DNA from: Commensalibacter papalotli
GTDB lineage: Bacteria; Pseudomonadota; Alphaproteobacteria; Acetobacterales; Acetobacteraceae
Direction of reading: 5' to 3'
Length of the DNA stretch: 64,000 nucleotides
Assembly (NCBI RefSeq): GCF_947179115.1
Contig: NZ_CAMXCI010000005.1
Coordinates: forward strand, 1 to 64,000
The notes under the pieces are model-generated. The model was not told the origin of the DNA, made no database searches, and was given only the letters and a program-made list of their open reading frames with translations. The position numbers and the translations under genes are program-made. Positions 27,649 through 36,545 of this stretch are shown here, piece after piece. Position 1 is the stretch's first letter; every line of letters starts with the position of its first letter.

Positions 27649-28431
27649 GTGAAATCCCCTTTAAAAAGATTCCAATTTACATATCATCAACATCAAGTTA
27701 TGTGCGAGTTATACCCACCGCACCCGTTAACCAAAAAACCCAAAATTTCTTTATCATTAACCCCTGAACTTATCCTTAAAATCAAAGCACCAAAAAGAAC
27801 GACACATCAACAAATTATAGCTATTTTAGAAAAACACGGCGATTGGATTCTTCAGCAAATCAATAAACAACATGCAAAACAAGAGCAATCACATCATCTT
27901 CAATTTATACAATCAGAAAAGCATCTTTTTTTAGGACAATATTATGCTTTGGATATTATAGAAAATAGTGCTCTAAAACCTAACATCCAAGTTGTTGATC
28001 AATCGCTTAAAATTACTATTCGCCAAAACACACCGCAAAAAATCGCTTATTTATTAAATAGTTGGTATCGTTTTCAAGCCATTGATCTATTTTCTAAACG
28101 ACTTTTACTCATAAAACCCTCTATTTCATGGATTAACTGGGAAAAACACCCCCCTTTATTGCGTATCAAGAAAATGACAAGTCGATGGGGCAGCTATATT
28201 CATCATACGCCAAGAGTGATTACCCTTAATCAACATTTAATCAAAGCTCCACTTAACTGTATTGACTATGTCATTATTCATGAGTTGTGCCATGAAGTTC
28301 AACCCAATCACAGCAAGAAATTCTATTCTCTTGTCTCGCAAATCATGCCAGATTGGAAAATATGGCAATCACAACTTCAACAAAAAAGTGCTTTATTGCT
28401 TTACAATACTATTCCAAAAGAACAGAATTAA
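27649..28431 (+). CDS. YgjP-like (DUF45/M48) metallopeptidase
   Basis: A 260-aa protein with the DUF45 architecture: an N-terminal beta-rich segment, the basic motif KMTSRWGSY, then HELCHEVQPNHSKKFY, in which His-Glu and the following His form the zinc site (HExxH with a third His five residues on). The family is often called UTP pyrophosphatase/YgjP; its substrate is unsettled. Starts with GTG at 27649. It is followed by a SulP gene after 34 bases. Confidence 0.85.
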   Translation: MKSPLKRFQFTYHQHQVMCELYPPHPLTKKPKISLSLTPELILKIKAPKRTTHQQIIAILEKHGDWILQQINKQHAKQEQSHHLQFIQSEKHLFLGQYYALDIIENSALKPNIQVVDQSLKITIRQNTPQKIAYLLNSWYRFQAIDLFSKRLLLIKPSISWINWEKHPPLLRIKKMTSRWGSYIHHTPRVITLNQHLIKAPLNCIDYVIIHELCHEVQPNHSKKFYSLVSQIMPDWKIWQSQLQQKSALLLYNTIPKEQN

Positions 28432-28465
28432 AACATATTTCAACTCTTGATTACATGGTCTGTAA

Positions 28466-30196
28466 ATGCAAGCTAAAGCACAAAGCTTTTTTAAAGCAAT
28501 ATTCCAGTTACCTGCTGGAGCACGTTCTTTAAAAAGACTTACTGTTCCCATCGCTCTAAATGATATATTAGCAGGCATTTTAGTTTCTAGTGTCGCTATT
28601 CCAGTTGGATTGGCCTATGCCAATTTAATGGGTGTTCCTGCGATTATTGGTTTATATGCTTGTATTATTCCTGTTCTAGCTTATGCAATTTTTGGCTCTT
28701 CTCCCTTTTTAATTATAGGACCCGATACCGCTGTCAGTAATATCGTTGGTGTCAGCTTGACCGCTTTTGCATTAACAACCCCTGATGCTAGAATACAAGG
28801 CGCAGCAGCCATCGCGATTGGCGTTGGTATAGTGAGTATTTTTGCCGGAAAATTACGCCTAGGTTTTATTGCGAATTTTTTGTCTCGACCAATTTTAACA
28901 GGCTATTTAGCAGGAATAGGTATTCAACTAATCCTATCGCAACTTTCTATTATCACTAAGATTTATGCTCCTACAGGAAATTTCTTTGAACGAGCCCTGT
29001 TTTTTATCCACCACTTATCTTCTATTCACTGGATGACCTTTGGAATGGCTCTGTTTTTTTTTATTTTTATAAGAGCCTGTATTTTCTACAAACCCTCTAT
29101 TCCTGCACCTGTTATTACCGTAATCGTTTCTATTTTGCTTTCTTGGGGATTTAGCCTAAATCAATATGGAATTATGACTTTGGGGAAATTGCCATCTGGA
29201 CTTCCCAGCTTTGAAATTCCCTCTTTTAATTATCCTCTTACAGAATTCATAGAAACCGTTGTTGCAGTAACCCTAATCAGCTTTTCGAGTGGAATTATTA
29301 CTGCACGCAGTTTTGCAGCCACCATAGGCAAGCAAGTTGATGGCAATAAAGAATTAGTCAGTTTTGGTATTGCTAATATAATTTCAGGATTATTCCAAAG
29401 TTTTACCGTAACAGGTGCTGATTCCAGAACTGCTGTTGCTATAAACTCTGGAGGAAAAACCGCACTTGTAGGTATTAGCTCTGCTATAACTATTGCTTTG
29501 ATCATTACCTTTCTTTCCCAACCACTCAGCTTTTTACCTTCTGCAATTCTTAGCGTGATTTTAATTTCAACCGCAATTAATCTGATTGACATTAAAACTT
29601 TTCGGTTTCTTTTAAAGGTCAGTAGGCAAGAAGCTATTTTTGTAATTATCACTATTCTAGGTGTTTTATGGGTAGGAATTTTACAAGGGATTATCTTGGC
29701 TGTTTTTATTACACTTTTACATGGCCTCGCACTATCTGCCAGACCCAGAGATTCTTTGTTAGGAATGTTCCCAAATACCAAAGAGCTCGTAAATCTTAAC
29801 TTAGAGCCCACAGCTGTCCCTGTTCCTCATTGTATTATCTATTTATTCGAGGCTTCTATTATTTTTTTTAATGAAGGTTATTTCTCTAGCCGTTGTGCAA
29901 CCGTTCTTGAACAACATGAAGACCAATCGATTAAATGGTTTATTTTAGATGCATCTGTGATGACCAGAGGAGATGCCAGCACCCTTTATGCTCTTAATCA
30001 ACTTTACATTTTACTTCAGACAAAAAATATTAATCTTATTATCGCTAATGGACATTACGACTTCCGAAATATTGTACAAAAAAGTGATATAATGGACAAA
30101 ATAGCAGGTAAAAAAATTTATCAATCTGTTGAAATTGCTCTAGCTGAAATATCCAGTTTATCCCAACCTCCAATGGAACCTATTCACCATGCCTAA
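28466..30196 (+). CDS. SulP family anion transporter with STAS domain
   Basis: A 576-aa membrane transporter of the SLC26/SulP family. The SulP motif VGLAYANLMGVPAIIGLYA is near residues 47-65, about ten membrane helices follow, and the C-terminal STAS domain spans about residues 440-560. SulP proteins carry sulfate, bicarbonate or related anions. The signature DGNKELVSFGIANIISGLFQ, a SulP consensus, is present. The stop overlaps the next gene by eight bases. Confidence 0.9.
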   Translation: MQAKAQSFFKAIFQLPAGARSLKRLTVPIALNDILAGILVSSVAIPVGLAYANLMGVPAIIGLYACIIPVLAYAIFGSSPFLIIGPDTAVSNIVGVSLTAFALTTPDARIQGAAAIAIGVGIVSIFAGKLRLGFIANFLSRPILTGYLAGIGIQLILSQLSIITKIYAPTGNFFERALFFIHHLSSIHWMTFGMALFFFIFIRACIFYKPSIPAPVITVIVSILLSWGFSLNQYGIMTLGKLPSGLPSFEIPSFNYPLTEFIETVVAVTLISFSSGIITARSFAATIGKQVDGNKELVSFGIANIISGLFQSFTVTGADSRTAVAINSGGKTALVGISSAITIALIITFLSQPLSFLPSAILSVILISTAINLIDIKTFRFLLKVSRQEAIFVIITILGVLWVGILQGIILAVFITLLHGLALSARPRDSLLGMFPNTKELVNLNLEPTAVPVPHCIIYLFEASIIFFNEGYFSSRCATVLEQHEDQSIKWFILDASVMTRGDASTLYALNQLYILLQTKNINLIIANGHYDFRNIVQKSDIMDKIAGKKIYQSVEIALAEISSLSQPPMEPIHHA

Positions 30197-31097
30197 AAAA
30201 ATATGCCTTTTCGCACATTATACGCAATCGAATAAGTTACCTTTTGACGTCAAACATTATTTAAAAGCATTATATCATTGTGGGTGGGAAACGCATCTGG
30301 CTTTATCTGGACAGCAAATTTTATCATCTGATACAGATGATTTTTGTAAAAACCATCATATTACCCCTCACCTACGTTCTAATACAGGCTTAGATTTCGG
30401 TGCATGGCAACATTTGATGCACAAGGGAGTTGCCAAAAATGCTGATTATATTTTACTGACGAATGATAGTATTTTTGGCCCTCTATATTCAATGGATGCA
30501 ATCTTTGATAAGATGTTAACACCAAACATTGATATTTGGGGTATGGTTGAAACCTTGGAAATTAACTGGCACCTTCAATCCTGGTTTTTATGCTTTACCA
30601 ATCACGCTTTTCACCATCCAAAGATTCAAACATTATTAAATTTACCTTTTCACCAAATGTCAAAACCAGAAATAATTCAAAAAGGTGAACTTGGCTTGGG
30701 ACAAATCATACAAGGAATTCCAGAATTTCGTTATGCTGGGCAATGGTCAAAATTAAAAAAATATCCGCTTAGAGACCCAAAACAAACAAATCCTATGCAT
30801 CTGGATTGGGTTAGTGTAATCACCTCTGGTCAAGTTCCTTTTATTAAAAAAGAAGTTATAAGAGATAATTATTATGGACTTTTTTGGCTAAATTATTACC
30901 GTAAATTATTAAAAAATAATCATTATTTTCCACTAGAATATATAGATGAGTATTTAAAACAATACCCCAATAGGCCTTTACCTGTTGTACCTAAATGGAA
31001 GCGTTTTTTATATTTGGCCAGCACTTATGACACGAAAATTGCCTGGCAATATTTCCTTAAGCAAGGAATTTCTTGCCCTATAATTTATCCTAAATGA
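30189..31097 (+). CDS. Rhamnan synthesis F (RgpF)-like glycosyltransferase
   Basis: A 302-aa protein resembling the rhamnan-synthesis F family. Segments RSNTGLDFGAWQHLM, ILLTNDSIFGPLYSM and WGMVETLEINWHLQSWF match the family's NKGxDFGAW, LLNDSVYGPL and HLQSYFLVF motifs. RgpF enzymes add rhamnose branches to surface polysaccharide. Only one domain is present, so it is shorter than the streptococcal enzyme. Overlaps the SulP stop and starts the surface-glycan region. Confidence 0.8.
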   Translation: MPKKICLFAHYTQSNKLPFDVKHYLKALYHCGWETHLALSGQQILSSDTDDFCKNHHITPHLRSNTGLDFGAWQHLMHKGVAKNADYILLTNDSIFGPLYSMDAIFDKMLTPNIDIWGMVETLEINWHLQSWFLCFTNHAFHHPKIQTLLNLPFHQMSKPEIIQKGELGLGQIIQGIPEFRYAGQWSKLKKYPLRDPKQTNPMHLDWVSVITSGQVPFIKKEVIRDNYYGLFWLNYYRKLLKNNHYFPLEYIDEYLKQYPNRPLPVVPKWKRFLYLASTYDTKIAWQYFLKQGISCPIIYPK

Positions 31098-31101
31098 AAA
31101 A

Positions 31102-31767
31102 CTACTTTACTTCAAAAAATATAATTTTCTTTGAATCGGCAAGGTTTGGCATAATTCCGACACCATAATAGTAACCACCATTATATATTCCCCATCCACC
31201 AAAAGCAAAACGAGAAAAGTTAGCTAAAATTCCAAACGTTCCATCAATACTAAAACTAGGTGTTGGATAAGGAAAGCGCGATTTATTCCAAATATCAATA
31301 TGACCTCCATCTTGATTTTTCCCCCAATAGCTAGAAAAAGCAATAATCCCAGTCCTGCCGTAAACTTTATCTTTCCAGTTTTGACCTGTAATATCTTCAG
31401 CCTGCCCCAATCCACAAAACGGATTCTGCTTTAACCAAACAGCCATTTCGTCAGCACGGGTTGCAACAGGCAAGCCGTCAATTATAATACGTCCCAAAGT
31501 TTGACGACCCGAAGCTGGTTTAACTGCTTTTTGTGAAAAAGACTTCATATCAACCCCCACATTATGCAAAGTAATACTTAATCTTATGGCACATTGATAT
31601 TTATATTCAGGTGAAGGGTTTCCTGTTTCAGCATGCCTCCACAAATCAAAAAATTGAACACAGGATTTTCTGGTTTTGGAATAAACCTCTGCTACTCCAA
31701 AACCATTGTGTGTCATATGAAGGAAATATAAACAGCTCATAAAGAAACCTAAATAAAGCTGTTTCAT
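31102..31767 (-). CDS. Tae4-type amidase with signal peptide
   Basis: A 221-aa protein. A hydrophobic N-terminus (about residues 4-24) looks like a signal peptide. The rest matches the type VI amidase effector 4 (Tae4) fold: catalytic Cys59 in YQCAIRLS, His156 in GGHIDIWN and Asp158, and a C-terminal FFEVK. Tae4 enzymes cut the gamma-D-Glu-mDAP bond of peptidoglycan stems. No T6SS genes or Tai4 immunity gene are in the window, and a signal peptide is unusual for T6 effectors. A self-acting or secreted cell-wall enzyme is an alternative. Confidence 0.8.
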   Translation of the reverse strand: MKQLYLGFFMSCLYFLHMTHNGFGVAEVYSKTRKSCVQFFDLWRHAETGNPSPEYKYQCAIRLSITLHNVGVDMKSFSQKAVKPASGRQTLGRIIIDGLPVATRADEMAVWLKQNPFCGLGQAEDITGQNWKDKVYGRTGIIAFSSYWGKNQDGGHIDIWNKSRFPYPTPSFSIDGTFGILANFSRFAFGGWGIYNGGYYYGVGIMPNLADSKKIIFFEVK

Positions 31768-31836
31768 CTTATTACATTCCTCAATATTTTTTCATCATAA
31801 ACAGGAAAGCTAATAGACTAATTTTTAATTATTCAA

Positions 31837-34671
31837 TCAGGTCAGGCTTAACTGCTGAGTTTCCTCTTTAATCTGATAATAATATCCGAGCAACTCTTCT
31901 GTTTGTTCTTCCATAGTCGCAATATGATCTTTATGAGTGTTTACATAATTATCAAACATAGATGCTTTATCGAGTAAATCTTCTATAACTCGTTTGAGTT
32001 CTTCAGAATCTCCTGTCAAAGAAACATAAGTGCCATTCACACCATCCACAACATCTTCAGATTGACCTCCTGGATTACTACAAATTACCCAAACATCACG
32101 TAATAATGCCTCTCTGACGGTCATGCCGTAACTTTCTTTCCATTGCGAAGGGAAAAGTAGAACATCAATTCCATAAAAGAAATCATCTTTACCTTGAACA
32201 TCGTAAGGAGGAATAGTAACAACTTTACCCTCAACTCCCCAATTACTAACATCAATTGGCGCAAATCCCATATTGATCTTACTGTCAATAATTTTCAATT
32301 CCCAGTCAGAACGACGTAATGATTTAAATGCCTTTTGAATAACTTGGGCACCTTTAATCGCTTCATCTCCAGCAACGAAACCAAAGCGTAAAGGCGTATT
32401 TGTTGGACGAGATGGTCTTTTCTTTTTGGGTCTTACAATCCCATTACGATTTACTTTAATCGAAGCTTCATCAATATCATTGGCAATATATAATTGTCGG
32501 TGCGTTTCACTTGGACTTAACAACAAAGAAGCTGCTTGTAATCCTTGTTTCATCATCATTGACCTCAAAGGTATATAATCTGCATGTGCTTCGCAGGTTT
32601 GACATACTCTTAAATCAATTTTCGTTTGAAAACAATAATTTCCATTTGATCTGGTCATAAATTGACGATTACATAGCCACCATGAATCATGTAAGGTAAT
32701 TACATAAGGGATTTGTTTGCTTTGACAAGAAAACAACATCTGTAATCCCATATTTTGAATTGAATGGAAATGCACAATATCAGGTTTTACAGCATCCAAA
32801 ACCATTTCGAAAGGTTCTATTATCTCTACATTATCGAATTGTTGCGAAGCATGTATTGCAGAAGGAATGTCGACAGAATAAACTATTGATCCATGATTTT
32901 TATATTTACATAATCCACGCTCTTGACCTTTAACTGGTCTAGAAGTGAAAATAGTCACCTCTACATCTTCATGTTGATGAATTCTTCTTGCCATTTCCTC
33001 GGCAACAAATGTAGCCCCACCAAAAGAATACGGATCATAATAAACATTAACTACTAATATTTTTAAGCTATTCTTTTTTACAACTTGTTTTACAGGCAAG
33101 CCAAAAACAGGTTGGACCTGCTGATCAGTAATAACCTTTGGTGAATAACGAGATATCACAGATTGATAGGCTTGCTGGGCCATAGAGCACCTTAACTCTT
33201 TATCCCTGGCCAATAATAATAATTTTTCTTTCCATTCATCTGAAGTATTTGCCAAAAATCCGTTCTCAGAATCCCTAATAACGTCACTGAAAGCTTGCCG
33301 TGGTGAACAAACTGATGGCACCCCTAAAATTGAAGCCTCTAAATATTTAATATTACTTTTAGCATCATTAAAAAGAATTGGCTCTAATGGAGCAATAGCA
33401 ATATCTCCTTGGGCTAATAATTCTAAATATCGTTCATATGATTGAGGTGGCGTATAAGTTATTTGATTGATAACATCTTGAAACTCAATAGGTAAATCCA
33501 GCTCTCCAACGATCGATAAACGAAGTCTTTTCTCATTTTTCAAAGCAGATAATATACCCATTGATGCAGCAAGGAAATCAGCGTTATGCGTATTCGAGCC
33601 TGAGCCGTATACAATAGTTACCTCATCAGAATTCTTTTCTTTTATCGTTTTGTTAACTTTAGATCTGTTTAATCTTTCCGCAATATTTAAAGTATTTTGA
33701 TCAAGTGCATTCTCAATAACATAAACTTCAGGCACACCTTCTTGTTGCATTACTTTGGCCAAAGCTTGTGTCGAAGCAATTGCGTGCTCACAAGAAAACA
33801 TTGTTTTACGGTATAGACCAGTACCAAAAAACAAAAGATTTTTTTCTTCAGTTGATAAATATTGCATAAAACCACATTCCGCATAGCGTTCTTGATTAAT
33901 GATTAAATCATCAACTTCCCACCATGGTTTTAACCCCAACCGTTTTGCCTCTTGAAGCTGCTCTAAAACATTTGGAAATGCAGGCACGCGATAAAATATA
34001 ACTTCTTGAGATATTTGTAATAGTGACATTACTTGTTTTTGCGTGCGCCAATCACTGACTTTAACAATCCACCCTAAACGCTCTAAATGTTCAACTTTTT
34101 GTTGCACACGGTATTTATAACATTGTGGAAGCGTAACTTCTGCTATAATTAAAATTAATGGGTATTGTGAATTAGATTTATTATTAGGAAATTGATAATT
34201 ATAGATTAAATCTATATTATCAATAAAGGTGTTTTGCGCAGGTACAACATTATGTTGCGAATGTTCTGACTGCTTTTTCGTCGATTCAAACTTTTGAAAA
34301 ATAGCACGTAATTTTGGAAAACGAAGTATTAATTTACGATAAATACCTCTATAGCCTTCTTCTTTATAAACCTCAAAAAGACGCTTTTTAACTATTTTTA
34401 AAGGATATTCTTTAAAAAATTGTCCTTTAACAAAATAACTTACCATGCCATTAAGTAATGTTACTTTACAATAAAGAGGCGTTTTAATTCTTTGAATTAA
34501 AGTCTCTTTTTCTTTAATCTCACTTTGTATATTTGAAATCTTACTTTGTAGATTTGAAACCTCACCTTTTAAATTTGAAATTTCGCTCTGTAAATTTGAA
34601 ATTTTTAAGCTTGATAGCTTCAAACTATTGCTATAGCTTTCTGATAGATTTTTTTTGATTTTCTTAGTCAT
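31837..34671 (-). CDS. Large double GT4 glycosyltransferase with coiled-coil N-terminus
   Basis: A 944-aa protein. Residues about 18-58 are a heptad coiled coil of repeated ISNLQSE-like units. A first GT4-like domain (about 165-530) carries the donor-site motif SNIKYLEASILGVPSVC. A second, complete GT4 domain (about 533-930) starts LKILVVNVYYDPYSFGGATFVAEEMARR-like and ends with PSQWKESYGMTVREALLRD. No membrane helices. The two domains suggest successive sugar transfers. It lies downstream of the RTX-like gene pair on the same strand, so a role in decorating those proteins is plausible but not shown. Confidence 0.85.
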   Translation of the reverse strand: MTKKIKKNLSESYSNSLKLSSLKISNLQSEISNLKGEVSNLQSKISNIQSEIKEKETLIQRIKTPLYCKVTLLNGMVSYFVKGQFFKEYPLKIVKKRLFEVYKEEGYRGIYRKLILRFPKLRAIFQKFESTKKQSEHSQHNVVPAQNTFIDNIDLIYNYQFPNNKSNSQYPLILIIAEVTLPQCYKYRVQQKVEHLERLGWIVKVSDWRTQKQVMSLLQISQEVIFYRVPAFPNVLEQLQEAKRLGLKPWWEVDDLIINQERYAECGFMQYLSTEEKNLLFFGTGLYRKTMFSCEHAIASTQALAKVMQQEGVPEVYVIENALDQNTLNIAERLNRSKVNKTIKEKNSDEVTIVYGSGSNTHNADFLAASMGILSALKNEKRLRLSIVGELDLPIEFQDVINQITYTPPQSYERYLELLAQGDIAIAPLEPILFNDAKSNIKYLEASILGVPSVCSPRQAFSDVIRDSENGFLANTSDEWKEKLLLLARDKELRCSMAQQAYQSVISRYSPKVITDQQVQPVFGLPVKQVVKKNSLKILVVNVYYDPYSFGGATFVAEEMARRIHQHEDVEVTIFTSRPVKGQERGLCKYKNHGSIVYSVDIPSAIHASQQFDNVEIIEPFEMVLDAVKPDIVHFHSIQNMGLQMLFSCQSKQIPYVITLHDSWWLCNRQFMTRSNGNYCFQTKIDLRVCQTCEAHADYIPLRSMMMKQGLQAASLLLSPSETHRQLYIANDIDEASIKVNRNGIVRPKKKRPSRPTNTPLRFGFVAGDEAIKGAQVIQKAFKSLRRSDWELKIIDSKINMGFAPIDVSNWGVEGKVVTIPPYDVQGKDDFFYGIDVLLFPSQWKESYGMTVREALLRDVWVICSNPGGQSEDVVDGVNGTYVSLTGDSEELKRVIEDLLDKASMFDNYVNTHKDHIATMEEQTEELLGYYYQIKEETQQLSLT
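34519..34605 (-). repeat. 21-bp heptad-coding tandem repeat
   Basis: About four copies of a 21-base unit inside the glycosyltransferase gene, coding ISNLQSE/ISNLKGE/VSNLQSK/ISNIQSE heptads. The copies differ at several third positions, so the array has aged. It makes a coiled coil at the protein's N-terminus. Confidence 0.7.
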
Positions 34672-34762
34672 TTTGTTCTAATATATATCTTATTTTTAAA
34701 TTTTATTTATTTATTTATATTTCTTATTCAAAATATATTCAATAAATTTATATATAAATAAA

Positions 34763-34792
34763 AAAAGCCAGTTACTATTGTAACTGGCTTTT
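34763..34792 (-). terminator. Hairpin terminator after first RTX-like gene
   Basis: AAAAGCCAGTTAC and GTAACTGGCTTTT form a perfect 13-base stem with a TATT loop. For the minus-strand gene ending at 34813 a T-run follows the stem. Confidence 0.9.
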
Positions 34793-34812
34793 CAATTAGT
34801 AGAAGTTTTTTA

Positions 34813-36339
34813 CTAAGACTTAACTACACCATTAGGATTTGCAACGTCAAACTGATTAACAGTAAGATCACTTACAGAAACACCTTCAATGGTAATTGTA
34901 TGTCCATCAAGTTTAAGAACTGCATTACCCTTTGCATCATTTTCAGAGGTTTTCAACAAGTTTGCAATACTATCATTGTCTAGACCATAGTTATACAAGC
35001 CAATTTTATCGCCGTTACCATTTTTAGAGAAGTCGGTAATAACTGTATTACCATTATCAGTAATAGCTTTGTTAAACATGAACAAGTTATCACCAGCACC
35101 ACCACTAAAGGTAGCGTTACCAGTTCCTGCAACCAAGGTATCATTACCAGAACCACCAGAAGCAACAAAATCAGAGCTACCGCCAACAACAGTATTTGCA
35201 TAAATTTGTAATGCTGAGGTAGATCCTGATGCATTTAATGTTTCATTTCCGACATCGGCAACAAATAAACCGCTATCATTACCAGATGCATTCAATGTAT
35301 AATTCAATCCACCAGCACCAAAGCCAACAAATTGACCTTGAGCAGTGGCTTCTGTGTTACCAACACCATTAAAGAATGACAAAGATCGGCTTGCATTAAT
35401 TGTATTAGAGTCACCTTGAACAACTTGTAAGTCACCAGTTGCTGTAATACTACTAGATTGACCACCATTCAACTGACCTGCGTTAGAGTCATTTGAACCG
35501 TTAAAGGTGTAGTTACCATAAGTACCACCTTGGATTGTGCTACCACCACCAACAGTTACAACGTTATAGAAACTAAAGTCGTTAACTGCAGCACCTTCGT
35601 TAAGATTAACTGTTGAATGAATATCTTCTGAAAGACCACCAAACAAGCTGACACGATTTTGAGCAGTACTATCATTGGAAGCTGTAATAGTGTCTTGGCC
35701 ATAAGAAGTTACGTTATTAATCTTACCAGCAGTAAGATCAATAGAACTCTGCCCTTGGCCAGTCAATGCTTGATTACCAATTGAAATATTATTATTACCG
35801 CTACCAGCAACAATTGTATTATTACCAGTACCAACCGCTATATCCCAATTACCACCATTAACAGTGTTACCATTGAAAACAACATTACTGTTTTCAGCTC
35901 CTGCTGCAAGCTGACCACTTTCTTGCCCTGCATTATAGGTAAAACTTTGAATATTACCTGATAGAACACGAACAAACTGACTGGAATTCATTACTGAATT
36001 AATAGTAACAGGACCATTCAACAGACTTAAATTATTAATTTCTGTAGCTGTCATACCCATTTTTGGTGATTGAGCGTTTTTTCCACCAACTACGATATAA
36101 TCGTAACCATTACCAGCACTATAAGCGGCGCCACCTTGAGTAATCACACCATACCCAATTTTATGCTCAACTGGAGCGGCTCCGTCAGCTGTTACATCAA
36201 GAAAATTCAACTGGTCAACAGAGTAGTAATTTTGCAACTCTTGACTAAACTGCTTCGCTAATTTCAAAGCTTGAGTACCATCTAATGTTACAGCGATAGT
36301 ACTATCGGTACCCCCGACAACCGTTATTCTTTCACCCAT
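34813..36339 (-). CDS. RTX/beta-roll repeat protein, paralogue 1
   Basis: A 508-aa protein without a signal peptide, made of Gly/Asn/Ser-rich repeats. Near the C-terminus are RTX-like GGSGNDTLV and GGAGDNLFMF nonapeptide-type units, followed by VITDFSKNGNGDKIGL, the tail seen in type I-secreted proteins. The N-terminal 130 residues are less repetitive. It shares the last ~170 residues with the protein at 36546-37913. Type I secretion and a surface role are inferred; no ABC transporter lies in the window. The repeats have few of the strict GGxGxD calcium motifs, so it is a diverged RTX or S-layer-like protein. Confidence 0.75.
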   Translation of the reverse strand: MGERITVVGGTDSTIAVTLDGTQALKLAKQFSQELQNYYSVDQLNFLDVTADGAAPVEHKIGYGVITQGGAAYSAGNGYDYIVVGGKNAQSPKMGMTATEINNLSLLNGPVTINSVMNSSQFVRVLSGNIQSFTYNAGQESGQLAAGAENSNVVFNGNTVNGGNWDIAVGTGNNTIVAGSGNNNISIGNQALTGQGQSSIDLTAGKINNVTSYGQDTITASNDSTAQNRVSLFGGLSEDIHSTVNLNEGAAVNDFSFYNVVTVGGGSTIQGGTYGNYTFNGSNDSNAGQLNGGQSSSITATGDLQVVQGDSNTINASRSLSFFNGVGNTEATAQGQFVGFGAGGLNYTLNASGNDSGLFVADVGNETLNASGSTSALQIYANTVVGGSSDFVASGGSGNDTLVAGTGNATFSGGAGDNLFMFNKAITDNGNTVITDFSKNGNGDKIGLYNYGLDNDSIANLLKTSENDAKGNAVLKLDGHTITIEGVSVSDLTVNQFDVANPNGVVKS

Positions 36340-36489
36340 TCTACTTCACTCTTAATCTTTATTTTTAATTATTAAAACTAGATATCCTTAATTACGCACA
36401 ATACTGTAAGTATGTGCGCAATATATAAATATAATAACTTTATATAAAAATCAATGACTTTACCTATAATTATTAACATTTATATTATA

Positions 36490-36521
36490 ATAACTTAGTA
36501 TTTTAAAAAATACTAAGTTAT
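36490..36521 (-). terminator. Hairpin terminator after second RTX-like gene
   Basis: ATAACTTAGTATTTT pairs with AAATACTAAGTTAT around a short A-rich loop, 25 bases beyond the stop of the gene at 36546. Confidence 0.75.
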
Positions 36522-36545
36522 TATACAACAACCATGCAAAAAAAA

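Noticed and set aside
31102..31767. Local type VI secretion cluster
   Set aside because: Only the amidase-like gene is present; no tss, hcp, vgrG or tai4 gene is nearby.
34519..34605. CRISPR-like repeat array
   Set aside because: The 21-base periodicity codes protein heptads without spacers; no CRISPR array is present in the window.
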